Below the pieces are notes generated by a model. The model was not told the origin of the DNA, did no database searches, and was given only the letters and a program-made list of their open reading frames with translations. 64,000 bases of DNA from Lysobacteraceae bacterium P (GTDB lineage: Bacteria; Pseudomonadota; Gammaproteobacteria; Xanthomonadales; Xanthomonadaceae), in the NCBI GenBank assembly GCA_005503055.1, contig SCOX01000003.1, forward strand, positions 248,001 through 312,000. Direction: 5' to 3'. This document shows, piece by piece, positions 20,920 through 29,532 of the stretch. Numbering within the stretch: the stretch's first letter is position 1; every line of letters starts with the position of its first letter. The position numbers were made by a program, and so were the translations under genes.

Positions 20920-23058
20920 ATGAAACCGACCCACTTCCTGCTTCTGGCCCTGATGATGAGCACGACCGCCCCCTCCCTCGCCGCCACCGCCACGCCGCCC
21001 GACGCGGTGAAGAAGGCGCATGTCGTCAAGGCGCCGTTCGGCGCGCAGCGCCAGGACGAGTACTACTGGCTGCGCGACGACAAGCGCAAGAACCCCGAGA
21101 TGCTGGCGTACCTCAACGCCGAGAACGCCTACGTCGACGTGGTGATGGCGCCGCTGAAGCCGCTGGAGAACACGCTGTACGAGGAGATCGTCGGCCGCAT
21201 CAAGCAGGACGACAGTTCCGTGCCGTACCGCGAGCGCGGCTTCTGGTACTACAGCCGCTTCGAAACCGGCCAGGATTACCCGGTGTACGCGCGTCGCGCT
21301 GGCACGATGGATGCGCCCGAGCAGGTGCTGCTCGACGTCAATGTCATGGCCAAGGACAAGGACTACTTCAACGTCGGCGACTGGGAAGTCAGCCAGGACA
21401 ACAGGATCCTGGCCTGGGCCGACGATGCCGTCGGTCGTCGCCAGTACGTCATCCGCTTCAAGAACCTGGAGACCGGCGAGGTCTACAGCGACGAAATCAC
21501 GGGCGTCTCGCCCAACCTCGTGTGGGCCGACGACAACAAGACGCTGTTCTACGTCGAGAACGATCCGGAAACCCTGCTGACCGTGCGCGTAAAGAAGCAC
21601 GTGCTCGGCACGCCCGCGTCGAAGGACGTGCTGGTGTACGAGGAGAAGGACGACAGCTTCTACATGGGCATCGACCGCTCGCGCGACGACAAGTACATCT
21701 GCATCGGCGTCGAAAGCACGGTGTCGAGCGAAATGCGCTGCGCGCCGGCCGCCAACCCGGAGAAGTTCGCCGTGCTGGCGCCGCGCGAGCGCGACGTCGA
21801 GTACCAGGCCGATCACCTCGACGGCCGCTGGGTCATCCGCACCAACGAAGGTGGCGCCGCCAACTTCAAGCTGATGACCGCGCCGAGCGACGCCACGTCG
21901 CGCAAGCAGTGGAAGGAGTGGGTGGCGCACCGCGACGATGTCTTCATCGAAGGCTTCGAACTGTTCGACGGCTTCACCACGATCGCCGAGCGCTCCGACG
22001 CGCTGGAGCGCCTGCGCGTGCTCAAGGCCGACGGCAAGGAGGAGTACGTCAAGGCGGACGAGCCGGCGTACTCGATGGGGCTGTCGGTCAACTCCGAGCA
22101 CGACACGCCGTGGCTGCGCTACAGCTACACCTCGCTGACGACGCCGGGCACGACATACGAAGTGAACGTGGAGACCGGCGAGCGCAAGCTGCTCAAGCGC
22201 GAGCCCGTCATTGGCTACGACCCCGAGAAGTACGTGACGCAGCGCGTGTGGGCGACCGCGCGCGATGGCGTGAGGATTCCGGTTTCGCTGGTCTACAGGA
22301 AGGGCTTCGAGAAGAACGGCAAGGCCGCGATGCTGCAGTACGCCTACGGCAGCTATGGCAGTTCGACCGATCCGCGCTTCAACGGACCGGTGGTGAGCCT
22401 GCTCGATCGCGGCATGGTCTACGCCATCGCCCACATCCGCGGCGGCCAGGAAATGGGCCGCAAGTGGTACGACGACGGCAAGCTGTTCCACAAGAAGAAC
22501 ACCTTCACCGACTTCATCGACGTCACCGATGATCTGGTCAAGCAGGGCTACGCGGCGAAGGATCGCGTCGCGGCCTACGGCGGCAGCGCAGGCGGCCTGT
22601 TGATGGGCGCCATCGCCAACATGGCGCCGGACACGTACCGCGTGATCCTCTCGCAGGTGCCGTTCGTGGACGTGGTGACGACGATGCTCGATCCGACCAT
22701 CCCGCTCACCACCAACGAATACGACGAGTGGGGCAACCCGGAAAAGAAGGACTACTACGACTACATGCTGTCGTACTCGCCGTACGACAACCTGTCCAAG
22801 CAGGCCTATCCGGCGATGTTCGTCGGCACCGGTCTGTGGGATTCGCAGGTGCAGTACTGGGAGCCGGCCAAGTACGTGGCACGACTGCGCGATCTCGATC
22901 AGGGCTCGGCGACGGTGGTGTTCCGCACCAACATGGACGCCGGCCACGGCGGCAAGTCGGGGCGTTTCCGCCGTTACCGCGAGCTGTCGGAGATGTACGC
23001 GTTCATGCTCGACCAGCTCGGCCTGGCCGCTGGGCCCGCCGCGACGGCCTCGAAGTAA
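20920..23058 (+). CDS. ptrB: Oligopeptidase B (family S9A), exported
   Basis: 712 residues. It cleaves short peptides after Arg or Lys. A signal peptide (LLLALMMSTTAPSLAATA) indicates export, unlike cytoplasmic E. coli PtrB. The family opener DEYYWLRDD is present, followed by the propeller domain and hydrolase domain with GSYGSSTDPRF, IAHIRGGQEMGRKWY, nucleophile Ser556 in YGGSAGGLLMG and His676 in DAGHGGKSGR. The Glu/Asp residues that give basic-residue preference lie in that region but cannot be assigned with certainty by eye. Start ATG 20920 matches the signal peptide; a longer frame would translate the repeat. Confidence 0.93.
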   Translation: MKPTHFLLLALMMSTTAPSLAATATPPDAVKKAHVVKAPFGAQRQDEYYWLRDDKRKNPEMLAYLNAENAYVDVVMAPLKPLENTLYEEIVGRIKQDDSSVPYRERGFWYYSRFETGQDYPVYARRAGTMDAPEQVLLDVNVMAKDKDYFNVGDWEVSQDNRILAWADDAVGRRQYVIRFKNLETGEVYSDEITGVSPNLVWADDNKTLFYVENDPETLLTVRVKKHVLGTPASKDVLVYEEKDDSFYMGIDRSRDDKYICIGVESTVSSEMRCAPAANPEKFAVLAPRERDVEYQADHLDGRWVIRTNEGGAANFKLMTAPSDATSRKQWKEWVAHRDDVFIEGFELFDGFTTIAERSDALERLRVLKADGKEEYVKADEPAYSMGLSVNSEHDTPWLRYSYTSLTTPGTTYEVNVETGERKLLKREPVIGYDPEKYVTQRVWATARDGVRIPVSLVYRKGFEKNGKAAMLQYAYGSYGSSTDPRFNGPVVSLLDRGMVYAIAHIRGGQEMGRKWYDDGKLFHKKNTFTDFIDVTDDLVKQGYAAKDRVAAYGGSAGGLLMGAIANMAPDTYRVILSQVPFVDVVTTMLDPTIPLTTNEYDEWGNPEKKDYYDYMLSYSPYDNLSKQAYPAMFVGTGLWDSQVQYWEPAKYVARLRDLDQGSATVVFRTNMDAGHGGKSGRFRRYRELSEMYAFMLDQLGLAAGPAATASK

Positions 23059-23075
23059 GCGGCCGCATGCCTTAG

Positions 23076-23098
23076 CCCCTCTCCCTGCGGGAGAGGGG
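23076..23098. terminator. GC-rich hairpin repeat after ptrB
   Basis: CCCCTCTCCC, TGC, GGGAGAGGGG is a perfect 10-bp stem followed by TTGGGGTGAGGGG. It is of the same style as the element at 28640-28691. It is suitable as the ptrB terminator, though the T tract is only two bases. Confidence 0.6.
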
Positions 23099-23158
23099 TT
23101 GGGGTGAGGGGCGGGAGCGCGGTGAGGCGCCGTTCGCCGGACGCTCCCCGTTTTCGCG

Positions 23159-23602
23159 ATGCCCCCCAACGCCCCGCACGCACCTTCCGTGACGACTCCG
23201 CTTCCATCGCCCACGCCACCGTCCAAGGTCCGCTTCCGCTGGGCCTGGTGGTTGCTCGCGTACGCCAGCCTGGCGCTGGGCGTGATCGGCATCGTCGTGC
23301 CCGGCCTGCCGACCGTGCCCTTCGTGCTTCTGTCGGCATTCGCCGCCGCGCGCGGCTCGCAGAAACTCCATGACCGGCTGCTCGCGCACCCCCGTTTCGG
23401 GCCGATGATCCGCGACTGGCAGGCGTACGGCGCCGTTTCGCGCCGCGCCAAGCGCCTGGCGGTGTCGATGATGGCCGCCTGCGCGGTGATCATGTTCCTC
23501 ACCGCGCCGCGCTGGTGGATGGCCGCGACCGGCACCGGAATCATGGCGGTGGTCGCAGTCTGGCTGTGGCGTCGACCGGAACCGCCGCCGCCGGGCGGCT
23601 GA
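23159..23602 (+). CDS. DUF454 (YbaN-like) inner-membrane protein
   Basis: 147 residues. After a Pro-rich leader (1-25) come three to four hydrophobic helices. The DUF454 signature is clear: LALGVIGIVVPGLPTVPFVL, then FAAARGSQKLHDRL, HPRFGPMIRDWQAY and a basic cluster SRRAKRLA, then the last helices and a Pro tail. The biochemical role of the family is not known. No Shine-Dalgarno is obvious at ATG 23159, so a start nearer the first helix cannot be excluded. It lies between ptrB and lptM, both on the same strand. Confidence 0.85.
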   Translation: MPPNAPHAPSVTTPLPSPTPPSKVRFRWAWWLLAYASLALGVIGIVVPGLPTVPFVLLSAFAAARGSQKLHDRLLAHPRFGPMIRDWQAYGAVSRRAKRLAVSMMAACAVIMFLTAPRWWMAATGTGIMAVVAVWLWRRPEPPPPGG

Positions 23603-23626
23603 CGACCCATCGCGCGCGTCGCGGGC

Positions 23627-23632
23627 TACACT
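23627..23632 (+). promoter_or_regulatory. Candidate -10 box, leaderless lptM transcript
   Basis: TACACT ends 6 bases before ATG 23639. No Shine-Dalgarno lies between them and no convincing -35 box is visible. Confidence 0.4.
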
Positions 23633-23638
23633 TCGGGC

Positions 23639-23920
23639 ATGAAGACCGTCCGACTGCTCGCTGCCGTTTCCGTCCTCGCCGCCCTGCCGCTGCTGTTGTC
23701 TGCCTGCGGCAACAAGGGGCCTTTGATCCTGCCGCCGAAGAACGTTCCGGTGGAGATGCCGGTGGGCGCGACGCCCGCGCAGGAAGCCCAGGAAATCGGC
23801 GATCCCAGCGATGCGCTCGACACCGCGCCCAAGGCCGATGCCACCAATGCAGAGTCGGATCTCGACGATGGCGATAGCGACCCGCCGGAGAACACCGACA
23901 CGAACACCGACACGCCGTGA
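23639..23920 (+). CDS. lptM: LptM-type small lipoprotein (YifL family)
   Basis: 93 residues. The signal ends in lipobox LSAC (Cys23) followed by the family hallmark [11 protein letters not shown], which in E. coli LptM mimics LPS to help oxidative assembly of the LptDE translocon in the outer membrane. Residue +2 is Gly, consistent with outer-membrane sorting. The acidic Asp/Thr/Asn-rich tail (about 60-93) is longer than in enterobacteria. The placement 13 bases before dapF matches the yifL-dapF order of E. coli, which supports the assignment. Confidence 0.9.
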   Translation: MKTVRLLAAVSVLAALPLLLSACGNKGPLILPPKNVPVEMPVGATPAQEAQEIGDPSDALDTAPKADATNAESDLDDGDSDPPENTDTNTDTP

Positions 23921-23933
23921 GCGCGCCGCGACC

Positions 23934-24779
23934 ATGACCCTGCGTTTCACCAAGATGCACGGCGCCGGCAACGACTTCGTCGTACTCGACCTGCGCGGCG
24001 ACACGCCACCGCCTTCGGCCGAATTGTGCCGCGCGCTCGCCGATCGCCACACCGGGGTGGGTTGCGACCAGATCCTCACCGTCGAACGCGCCGACAACGG
24101 CGCCGCCGCGCGCTATCGCATCTGGAACGCCGACGGCTCCTCGTCGCAGCAGTGCGGCAACGGTGCGCGCTGCATCGCCGCGTGGGTGGTGCGCGACGCT
24201 CAGTCGCATCAAGCCGCGCTGGCGGAGGAGTTCGTCCTCGACAGCCCGGTCGGCGCGCACGCGGTGACGCGCCTGGACGGCGGCCGCTACCGCATCGAGA
24301 TGGGGCTGCCGCGCTTCGCACCGTCGAGCATCCCGCTGCGCGGCTTCGAGGGCGCGCAGGACGAATACGTGCTGTACCACAACGACGCGGTGTTCACCTT
24401 CGGCGCGGTGTCGATGGGCAATCCGCACGCGGTGATCGAGGTCGACGACGTCGACCAGGCACCGGTGGAAGCCGTCGCGCCGATGCTGCAATCGCATCCG
24501 TCGTTTCCCGAGTCGGTGAACGTCGGCTTCGCCCAGGTCGAATCGCGCCAGCGCATCCGACTGCGCGTGTACGAGCGCGGCGTCGGCGAAACGCTGGCCT
24601 GCGGCAGCGGCGCGTGCGCGGCGGCGGCGGTGCTGATGCGGCGCGGTCGCGTCGATCGCGACGTGATCGTCGCGCTGCCGGGCGGTGAACTGCGCATCCA
24701 ATGGCCTGCCGACGATGCCCCGCTGACGATGTCGGGGCCGACGGCGTTCGTGTACGAAGGGGAATGGACCCATGAATGA
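23934..24779 (+). CDS. dapF: Diaminopimelate epimerase
   Basis: 281 residues. It converts LL- to meso-diaminopimelate for lysine and peptidoglycan synthesis, using two Cys as acid and base without cofactor. N-terminal motif [11 protein letters not shown]; catalytic Cys74 in QQCGNGARC; catalytic Cys223 in [23 protein letters not shown] is also conserved. ATG 23934 is the only start that gives the family N-terminus. It overlaps the next gene by 8 bases, in the conserved string lptM-dapF-DUF484-xerC. Confidence 0.97.
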   Translation: MTLRFTKMHGAGNDFVVLDLRGDTPPPSAELCRALADRHTGVGCDQILTVERADNGAAARYRIWNADGSSSQQCGNGARCIAAWVVRDAQSHQAALAEEFVLDSPVGAHAVTRLDGGRYRIEMGLPRFAPSSIPLRGFEGAQDEYVLYHNDAVFTFGAVSMGNPHAVIEVDDVDQAPVEAVAPMLQSHPSFPESVNVGFAQVESRQRIRLRVYERGVGETLACGSGACAAAAVLMRRGRVDRDVIVALPGGELRIQWPADDAPLTMSGPTAFVYEGEWTHE

Positions 24780-25470
24780 GACCCAGGAAAAGCTCGGCGC
24801 GCACGAAGTCGCCGCATGGCTGCGCCGGCATCCGCGATTCCTGCAGCAATTCCCCGACCTGGCGTTGAGCCTGGTCGTCCCGCGCGATGAAGGTTCCGCC
24901 GCGTCGCTCGCCAGCTATCAGCTCGAAGTGCTGCGCGACAAGAACCGCGAGCTGTCGCGCCGGTTGCAGGAACTGTTCGGCAACGCGCAGGAGAACGAAC
25001 GCCTTGCGGTGCGCACGCACCAGCTCACGCTGGCGCTGATGCGGCAGGACAGCGCCGCCGACACGCTGCGCGCGATGGCCGCCTCGCTCGCCGAGGACTT
25101 CAACGGCGATCTGGTGCGGCTGGTGGTGTTCCATCCGGTCGAAGGCCTGGGCGATGCCGGGTGGCTGCAGGTCATTGCGCAGGACGATGCGCGTCTGAAT
25201 CCCTTCCGCGATTGCCTGGCCGACGGCCAGCCGCTGTGCGGTCGCCTGCAGCCGGAGAAACACGAACTGCTGTACGGCGAACGCGCCGTCGACGTGCAAT
25301 CGACCGCATTGGTGCCGCTGTCCGGACCTTCGACGGGCTCTGGGCAGGCCCTGGGCCTGGTCGCCGTGGGCAGTCGCGATCCGAACCGCTTCTTCCCCGG
25401 CATGGGCACGCTGTTCCTGCGCATGATGGGCGAATCGCTGGCGACGGCGCTCAAGCGCTTCGGGGACTGA
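24772..25470 (+). CDS. DUF484 (YigA) protein, GAF-like fold
   Basis: 232 residues. DUF484 proteins have an N-terminal helical part ([18 protein letters not shown]), a coiled segment (about 45-80, [16 protein letters not shown]) and a GAF-like domain. They almost always lie between dapF and xerC, and the function is unknown. ATG 24772 sits inside the dapF 3' end (8-base overlap) and the stop overlaps xerC (TGATG). An odd insert [10 protein letters not shown] (about residues 184-193) replaces a short loop of the GAF-like domain: it is the translation of a REP-like palindrome (see 25324-25351). Both sides of the insert remain in frame and conserved in style ([19 protein letters not shown]). Confidence 0.93.
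   Translation: MNETQEKLGAHEVAAWLRRHPRFLQQFPDLALSLVVPRDEGSAASLASYQLEVLRDKNRELSRRLQELFGNAQENERLAVRTHQLTLALMRQDSAADTLRAMAASLAEDFNGDLVRLVVFHPVEGLGDAGWLQVIAQDDARLNPFRDCLADGQPLCGRLQPEKHELLYGERAVDVQSTALVPLSGPSTGSGQALGLVAVGSRDPNRFFPGMGTLFLRMMGESLATALKRFGD
25324..25351. repeat. REP-like palindrome inside the DUF484 coding region
   Basis: The core CCTTCGACGGGCTCTGGGCA matches the CCTTCGAC...GCTCAGGGC type of scattered palindrome and is related to 18060-18110. It adds about nine residues without breaking the frame. Confidence 0.65.
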
Positions 25471-26411
25471 TGTCGCGCACGCGCGCCGCGATCCCCTCTG
25501 CGCCCGCGATCGCGCAGCAGGCGCTAGCGCCGCGCGTTGCCCAGATCGAGGACTACCTCGCCCATCTCCAGGTCGAGCGCCGCATGTCCGCGCATACGCT
25601 CGACGCCTATCGACGCGATCTCGTCGCGCTGGCGGAATGGGCCGGTCGCGACGGCAGTGAGGTCGCATCGCTGCACAACGAACAGCTGCGCGCCTTCGTC
25701 GCGGCCGAGCACCGTCGCGGCCTGTCGCCCAAAAGCCTGCAACGGCGGCTTTCCGCGTGCCGCAGCTTCTACGCATGGTTGGTGAAACAAGGGCGCATCG
25801 CGGCCAGTCCCGCCGCGTCGATCCGTTCGCCCAAGGCGCCGCGCAAGTTGCCGCAGGTGCTCGATCCCGACGAGGCCAAGGCGCTGGTCGAAGTGTCCAC
25901 CGACGCGCCGCTGGGCCTGCGCGATCGCGCGCTGCTGGAGCTGTTCTATTCCTCCGGACTGCGACTGTCCGAGCTGTGCGCGTTGCGTTGGCGCGATCTC
26001 GATCTGGCCGATGCGCTGGTGACCGTGCTCGGCAAGGGCAGCAAGCAGCGCAGCGTCCCGCTGGGTTCGCATGCGCGCGCGGCGCTGGGCGAGTGGCGTG
26101 CATCGACGGGCGCGGCGAATGATGCGCCGGTATTCCCGGGACGCGGCGGCGCACCGATCACCCCGCGCGCGGTGCAACTGCGGCTGCGCCATCTCGCGCA
26201 GCAGCAGGGGCTGTTCAAGCGCGTGCATCCGCACTTGCTGCGGCATTCCTTCGCCAGCCACATCCTCGAATCCTCCGGCGATCTGCGCGGAGTGCAGGAG
26301 CTGCTCGGCCACGCCGACATCGCCACCACCCAGATCTACACGCACCTGGACTACCAGCATCTGGCGAAGGTCTACGACGCCGCGCATCCGCGCGCCAAGC
26401 GCAAGGGCTGA
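25470..26411 (+). CDS. xerC: Site-specific tyrosine recombinase XerC
   Basis: 313 residues. With XerD it resolves chromosome dimers at dif near the terminus. An N-terminal core-binding SAM-like domain (about 20-105, VERRMSAHTLDAYRRDL) precedes the catalytic domain with Arg165 (SGLRLSEL), Lys in LGKGSKQR, His255 and Arg258 (HLLRHSFASH), His281 (LLGHADI) and nucleophile Tyr290 (TTQIYTHLDY). ATG 25470 shares its A with the preceding TGA. It is the chromosomal housekeeping copy, judged from the dapF-DUF484-xerC context, not a phage integrase. Confidence 0.96.
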   Translation: MSRTRAAIPSAPAIAQQALAPRVAQIEDYLAHLQVERRMSAHTLDAYRRDLVALAEWAGRDGSEVASLHNEQLRAFVAAEHRRGLSPKSLQRRLSACRSFYAWLVKQGRIAASPAASIRSPKAPRKLPQVLDPDEAKALVEVSTDAPLGLRDRALLELFYSSGLRLSELCALRWRDLDLADALVTVLGKGSKQRSVPLGSHARAALGEWRASTGAANDAPVFPGRGGAPITPRAVQLRLRHLAQQQGLFKRVHPHLLRHSFASHILESSGDLRGVQELLGHADIATTQIYTHLDYQHLAKVYDAAHPRAKRKG

Positions 26412-26438
26412 GGCAGCGGCAACTGAACGCCAACCCGC

Positions 26439-26468
26439 GTGGCCCGGGTAAGCGAAGCGCACCCGGGG
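26439..26468. repeat. Single REP unit between xerC and hslV
   Basis: GTGGCCCGGGTAAGCG, AAGCGC, ACCCGGGGGC: the same hairpin core as in the pair at 203-284. It probably ends xerC transcription. Confidence 0.75.
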
Positions 26469-26582
26469 GCTTTGTGCCGGTCACTTCGCGTGCGACATCC
26501 GCTCTGACGCGGCGACGCGCGGCCTGATGGCTTGAACCGCTCCGCCAGCGCCCCCACCCACTGGGAATCCCCCGGAGGTCGC

Positions 26583-27134
26583 ATGGATCCGAGCCAGAAC
26601 CCCAACGTTTTCCACGCCACGACGATCGTGTCGGTGCGTCGCGATGGCCGCGTCGCCGTCGCCGGCGACGGACAGGTCACCCTTGGCCACACCGTGATGA
26701 AGTCCAACGCACGCAAAGTGCGTCGCCTCGGCCGCGACGGTCAGGTGCTCGCCGGTTTCGCCGGCGCCGCCGCCGATGCCTTCACGCTGTTCGAGTTGTT
26801 CGAGGCCAAGCTGGAGAAGCACGGCCAGCTCACGCGCGCGGCCGTCGAACTGGCCAAGGATTGGCGCACCGAGCGGCGCCTGGGCAAGCTCGAAGCGCTG
26901 TTGGCGGTCGCCGATCGCGAAACCTCGCTGATCATCAGCGGCACCGGCGACGTGATCGAGCCGGAGGACGGCATCATCGCGATCGGCTCCGGCGGCATGT
27001 ACGCGTTGTCCGCCGCGCGCGCTTTGATCGCGCACACGCAACTGGACGCACGCACCATCGCCACCGAAGCCATCGGCATCGCCGGCGACGTATGCATCTA
27101 CACCAACCGCAATGTGGTGGTGGAAGAGCTTTGA
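26583..27134 (+). CDS. hslV: HslV (ClpQ) peptidase of the HslUV protease
   Basis: 183 residues. This is the proteasome-like peptidase that forms two stacked hexamers capped by HslU. The mature N-terminus should be Thr13 of [12 protein letters not shown], so the propeptide ([12 protein letters not shown], 12 residues) is longer than in enterobacteria. [30 protein letters not shown] and [15 protein letters not shown] are conserved. ATG 26583 has a strong GGAGGT 6 bases upstream. hslU follows after a 94-base gap that holds a GGGANTC inverted element, whereas hslV and hslU are usually nearly adjacent. Confidence 0.96.
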   Translation: MDPSQNPNVFHATTIVSVRRDGRVAVAGDGQVTLGHTVMKSNARKVRRLGRDGQVLAGFAGAAADAFTLFELFEAKLEKHGQLTRAAVELAKDWRTERRLGKLEALLAVADRETSLIISGTGDVIEPEDGIIAIGSGGMYALSAARALIAHTQLDARTIATEAIGIAGDVCIYTNRNVVVEEL

Positions 27135-27136
27135 AG

Positions 27137-27227
27137 CCGGGATTCGGGATTGGGGATTCGAGATTCGAAACCCCGGTCCCGGCCGCGCCTGCTGGCGAAT
27201 CCCCCCTCCCGAATCCCGAATCCCGAA
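27137..27227. repeat. Inverted GGGANTC element between hslV and hslU
   Basis: The left arm holds GGGATTCGGGATTGGGGATT and GAGATTC (from 27137); the right arm holds GAATCCC followed by GAATCCCGAATCCCG (to 27227). The arms are complementary and flank a GC-rich loop, so the hslV-hslU mRNA can form a long stem. The right arm ends one or two bases before the proposed hslU ATG. Confidence 0.85.
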
Positions 27228-27228
27228 A

Positions 27229-28629
27229 ATGATCAAGCCCGACAACTCCAGTGCCACCATGACTCCGCGCGAGATCGTGCAGGAACTCGATCGCCACATC
27301 GTCGGCCAGCAAGCCGCCAAGCGCGCGGTCGCGATCGCGCTGCGCAACCGCTGGCGGCGCATGCAGCTGCCCGCGGAGCTTCGCAATGAAGTGATGCCCA
27401 AGAACATCCTGATGATCGGTCCGACCGGCGTCGGCAAGACCGAGATCGCGCGCCGTCTGGCGACGCTCGCCAACGCGCCGTTCGTGAAGGTGGAAGCCAC
27501 GCGTTTCACCGAAGTCGGTTACGTCGGCAAGGACGTGGAGCAGATCGTGCGTGATCTGGCCGATACGGCGGTCAAGCTGTATCGCGAGCAGGCCAAGCAC
27601 CGCGTGCGCACGCAGGCCGAAGAACGCGCCGAGGAGCGCATCCTCGATGCGCTGCTGCCGCGTCGCCAGGGCGCGCCTACCGTGTTCGGTTTCAATGCCG
27701 ATGAAGCGGCGAAGGATGAGCCGTCGTCGCAGGCCAATTCGGCCGAAGCGAGCGAGACCCGCGCCAAGCTGCGCAAGCAGCTGCGCAGCGGCGCGCTCGA
27801 TGATCGCGAGATCGAGATCGAAACGGCGGTGAACGTCGGCGTCGACATCATGGCGCCGCCGGGCATGGAAGAAATGGGCCAGCAGTTGCGGCAGATGTTC
27901 TCCCAGGTCGCCGGTGCGAAGACCCACAAGAAGGCGTTGCCGATCCGCGCCGCGCGCTCGCAGTTGACGGAAGAGGAAGCCGGCAAGCTGGTGAACGAGG
28001 AAGAAGTTCGCGAGGCCGCGATCGAAGCCTGCGAGCAACACGGCATCGTCTTCATCGACGAGATCGACAAGGTCGCCAAGCGCGGCGAGTCGGGCATGAC
28101 CGGTGGCGATGTCAGCCGCGAAGGCGTGCAGCGCGACCTGTTGCCGCTGGTCGAGGGTTCGACGGTGAGCACCAAGTACGGTCCGGTGAAGACCGACCAC
28201 ATCCTGTTCATCGCGTCAGGTGCGTTCCACCTGGCCAAGCCCAGCGACCTCATTCCGGAATTGCAGGGCCGTTTTCCGATCCGCGTCGAACTGTCGGCGC
28301 TGAACAAGGACGACTTCGTGCGCATCCTTACCGAGCCCAAGGCCGCGTTGACCACGCAGTACATCGAACTGCTGCGCACCGAGGGCGTGGGCCTGGAATT
28401 CACCACCGACGCGGTGGATCGCCTGGCCGAGATCGCCGCGCAAGTGAACGAGCGGCAGGAAAACATCGGCGCGCGCCGCCTGCACACGGTGCTGGAACGC
28501 CTGCTCGACGTGCTCAGCTACGAAGCGCCCGATCGCGGCGGCCAGTCCGTGCGCATCGATCGGGCCTACGTCGACCAGCACCTGGGCGAACTGGTTCAGG
28601 ATCCGGACCTGAGCCGCTACATCCTCTGA
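27229..28629 (+). CDS. hslU: HslU (ClpY) AAA+ unfoldase
   Basis: 466 residues from ATG 27229, or 456 from ATG 27259, which is nearer the usual family start ([17 protein letters not shown]). Neither has a Shine-Dalgarno. Walker A is GPTGVGKTE (about 64-72), Walker B is VFIDEIDK (about 277-284), and the GYVG pore loop ([10 protein letters not shown]) threads substrate into HslV. The I-domain lies between, about 105-245, with a low-complexity stretch near 150-180. The C-terminus DPDLSRYIL is the HslV-activating tail. It is separated from hslV by an inverted repeat that reaches the start codon. Confidence 0.95.
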   Translation: MIKPDNSSATMTPREIVQELDRHIVGQQAAKRAVAIALRNRWRRMQLPAELRNEVMPKNILMIGPTGVGKTEIARRLATLANAPFVKVEATRFTEVGYVGKDVEQIVRDLADTAVKLYREQAKHRVRTQAEERAEERILDALLPRRQGAPTVFGFNADEAAKDEPSSQANSAEASETRAKLRKQLRSGALDDREIEIETAVNVGVDIMAPPGMEEMGQQLRQMFSQVAGAKTHKKALPIRAARSQLTEEEAGKLVNEEEVREAAIEACEQHGIVFIDEIDKVAKRGESGMTGGDVSREGVQRDLLPLVEGSTVSTKYGPVKTDHILFIASGAFHLAKPSDLIPELQGRFPIRVELSALNKDDFVRILTEPKAALTTQYIELLRTEGVGLEFTTDAVDRLAEIAAQVNERQENIGARRLHTVLERLLDVLSYEAPDRGGQSVRIDRAYVDQHLGELVQDPDLSRYIL

Positions 28630-28639
28630 TTTGCGTGGT

Positions 28640-28691
28640 CCCTCTCCCCTGGTGGGAGGGGGACAGGCGCGCGCAGCGGCCAGGGAGAGGG
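28640..28691. terminator. Inverted repeat after hslU
   Basis: CCCTCTCCC (28640-28648) pairs with GGGAGAGGG (28683-28691) around a GC-rich loop; a smaller CTCCC/GGGAG hairpin is nested at the left. A likely end of the hslVU transcript. It belongs to the same style of repeat as 23076-23098. Confidence 0.5.
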
Positions 28692-28721
28692 GCGCGAGCG
28701 CCCGCAAACGCGAGCACGGCG

Positions 28722-29037
28722 GTGCCCAACGGCGAGCACGCAGGTGCCCTCGCACGAGCAGCACAGTGCCCGGCGTCCCCCATGCGGATGCCCGGCGGAC
28801 CCCGTCGCGCACCCCCTGCATACCCTGTCTCGGTGCCCGGCATCCCCCGGCTGGGTGCCCGTCATACCCCATCGACGTGCCTGGCGCATCCCACCGGAGT
28901 GCCCGCCGTACCCCATTGCGGTGCTCGTCGTACCCCGCCCGTGGGGCTGCCGCATCCCACCGCAGTGCCTGTCAGACGTTGCCAAGTGCCTCGTCGTACT
29001 CCGTCGAGGTGCCCGTCGTACCCCGGCGCGGTGCTCG
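28722..29037. repeat. Imperfect 22-bp tandem array (about 14 units)
   Basis: This fills most of the 410-base gap between hslU (ends 28629) and the convergent OsmC gene (stop at 29040). Units begin GTGCC or GTGCT and are 21-23 bases, nearly all exactly 22: for example GTGCCCGTCATACCCCATCG at 28855 and GTGCCCGCCGTACCCCATTG at 28899. The common frame is GTGCCCGYCRTACCCC followed by about six variable bases. Units are contiguous, without spacers, so it is not CRISPR. Since 22 is not a multiple of 3, a frame rotates through the repeat and the array is unlikely to code. Nothing else is seen in the gap except the hairpin at 28640-28691. Confidence 0.85.
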
Positions 29038-29039
29038 CC

Positions 29040-29486
29040 TCAGCGCGGTTCGACCGTCACTTCGGTCTTCACCGAGCTGGCGATGAAGCAATTGCGATGC
29101 GACGACTCGTGCAGCTTCTCCAGCGCCTGTGCATCCGGTGCGTCGCCGGCAAACACGATGCGCGGACGCAGCGTGACGTGCGTGACCGCCGCACGGCCGT
29201 CGGCGTTCTTGCCCAGCGTGCCGACGGCGTCGTCCTCGTACGTGTCCACCGTCCATCCCTTCTTCGCCGCGATCGCCAGCAACGTGAGCATGTGGCACGA
29301 CGACAGCGCGGCCACCAGCATCTCCTCCGGATCCACGCCCTGCGCGCTGCCGAAGTACGCCGGCGCCGCGGAGCCGGTGATGCGCTGCCCGCGTTCGAAA
29401 CGTACCTCGTGGTCGCGCGGATAGTGTTCGTAGTCGAACGGCTGACCGTTGCGGGTCCAGCGGATCGAAGCGAGGTGTTCGGACAT
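29040..29486 (-). CDS. OsmC/Ohr family peroxiredoxin-like protein
   Basis: 148 residues. OsmC-type proteins reduce organic or fatty-acid hydroperoxides with two Cys. Both are present: the first in AALSSCHMLTLLAIA (about residue 65), the second in ESSHRNCFIASSVKT (about 134). The N-terminal half has RWTRNGQPFDYEHYPRDHEV, typical of the OsmC-like branch rather than Ohr. ATG 29486 is chosen because the domain begins there and GGAAG lies upstream; a longer reading adds 25 Pro/Ala residues. The stop codon nearly touches the 22-bp array. Confidence 0.88.
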   Translation of the reverse strand: MSEHLASIRWTRNGQPFDYEHYPRDHEVRFERGQRITGSAAPAYFGSAQGVDPEEMLVAALSSCHMLTLLAIAAKKGWTVDTYEDDAVGTLGKNADGRAAVTHVTLRPRIVFAGDAPDAQALEKLHESSHRNCFIASSVKTEVTVEPR

Positions 29487-29532
29487 GGCGGCGGCTTCCG
29501 TGGGGGCGGGCCGCCACCATGCCATAGCGGGC

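Noticed and set aside
20719-23610. A 963-codon minus-strand frame opposite oligopeptidase B
   Set aside because: Antisense to a complete S9 enzyme; it also reads through the palindromic repeats.
25470-26411. Phage or integron integrase
   Set aside because: Position after dapF and DUF484 and the sequence itself identify chromosomal XerC; no att site or cargo genes are present.
28617-28985. Small Gly/Arg/His-rich protein on the minus strand of the 22-bp array
   Set aside because: The 22-base period rotates the reading frame, so the peptide has only a weak 7.3-residue echo; no start signals or domain.
28722-29037. CRISPR array
   Set aside because: Units are contiguous and drifted, without unique spacers of constant length, and no cas gene is near.
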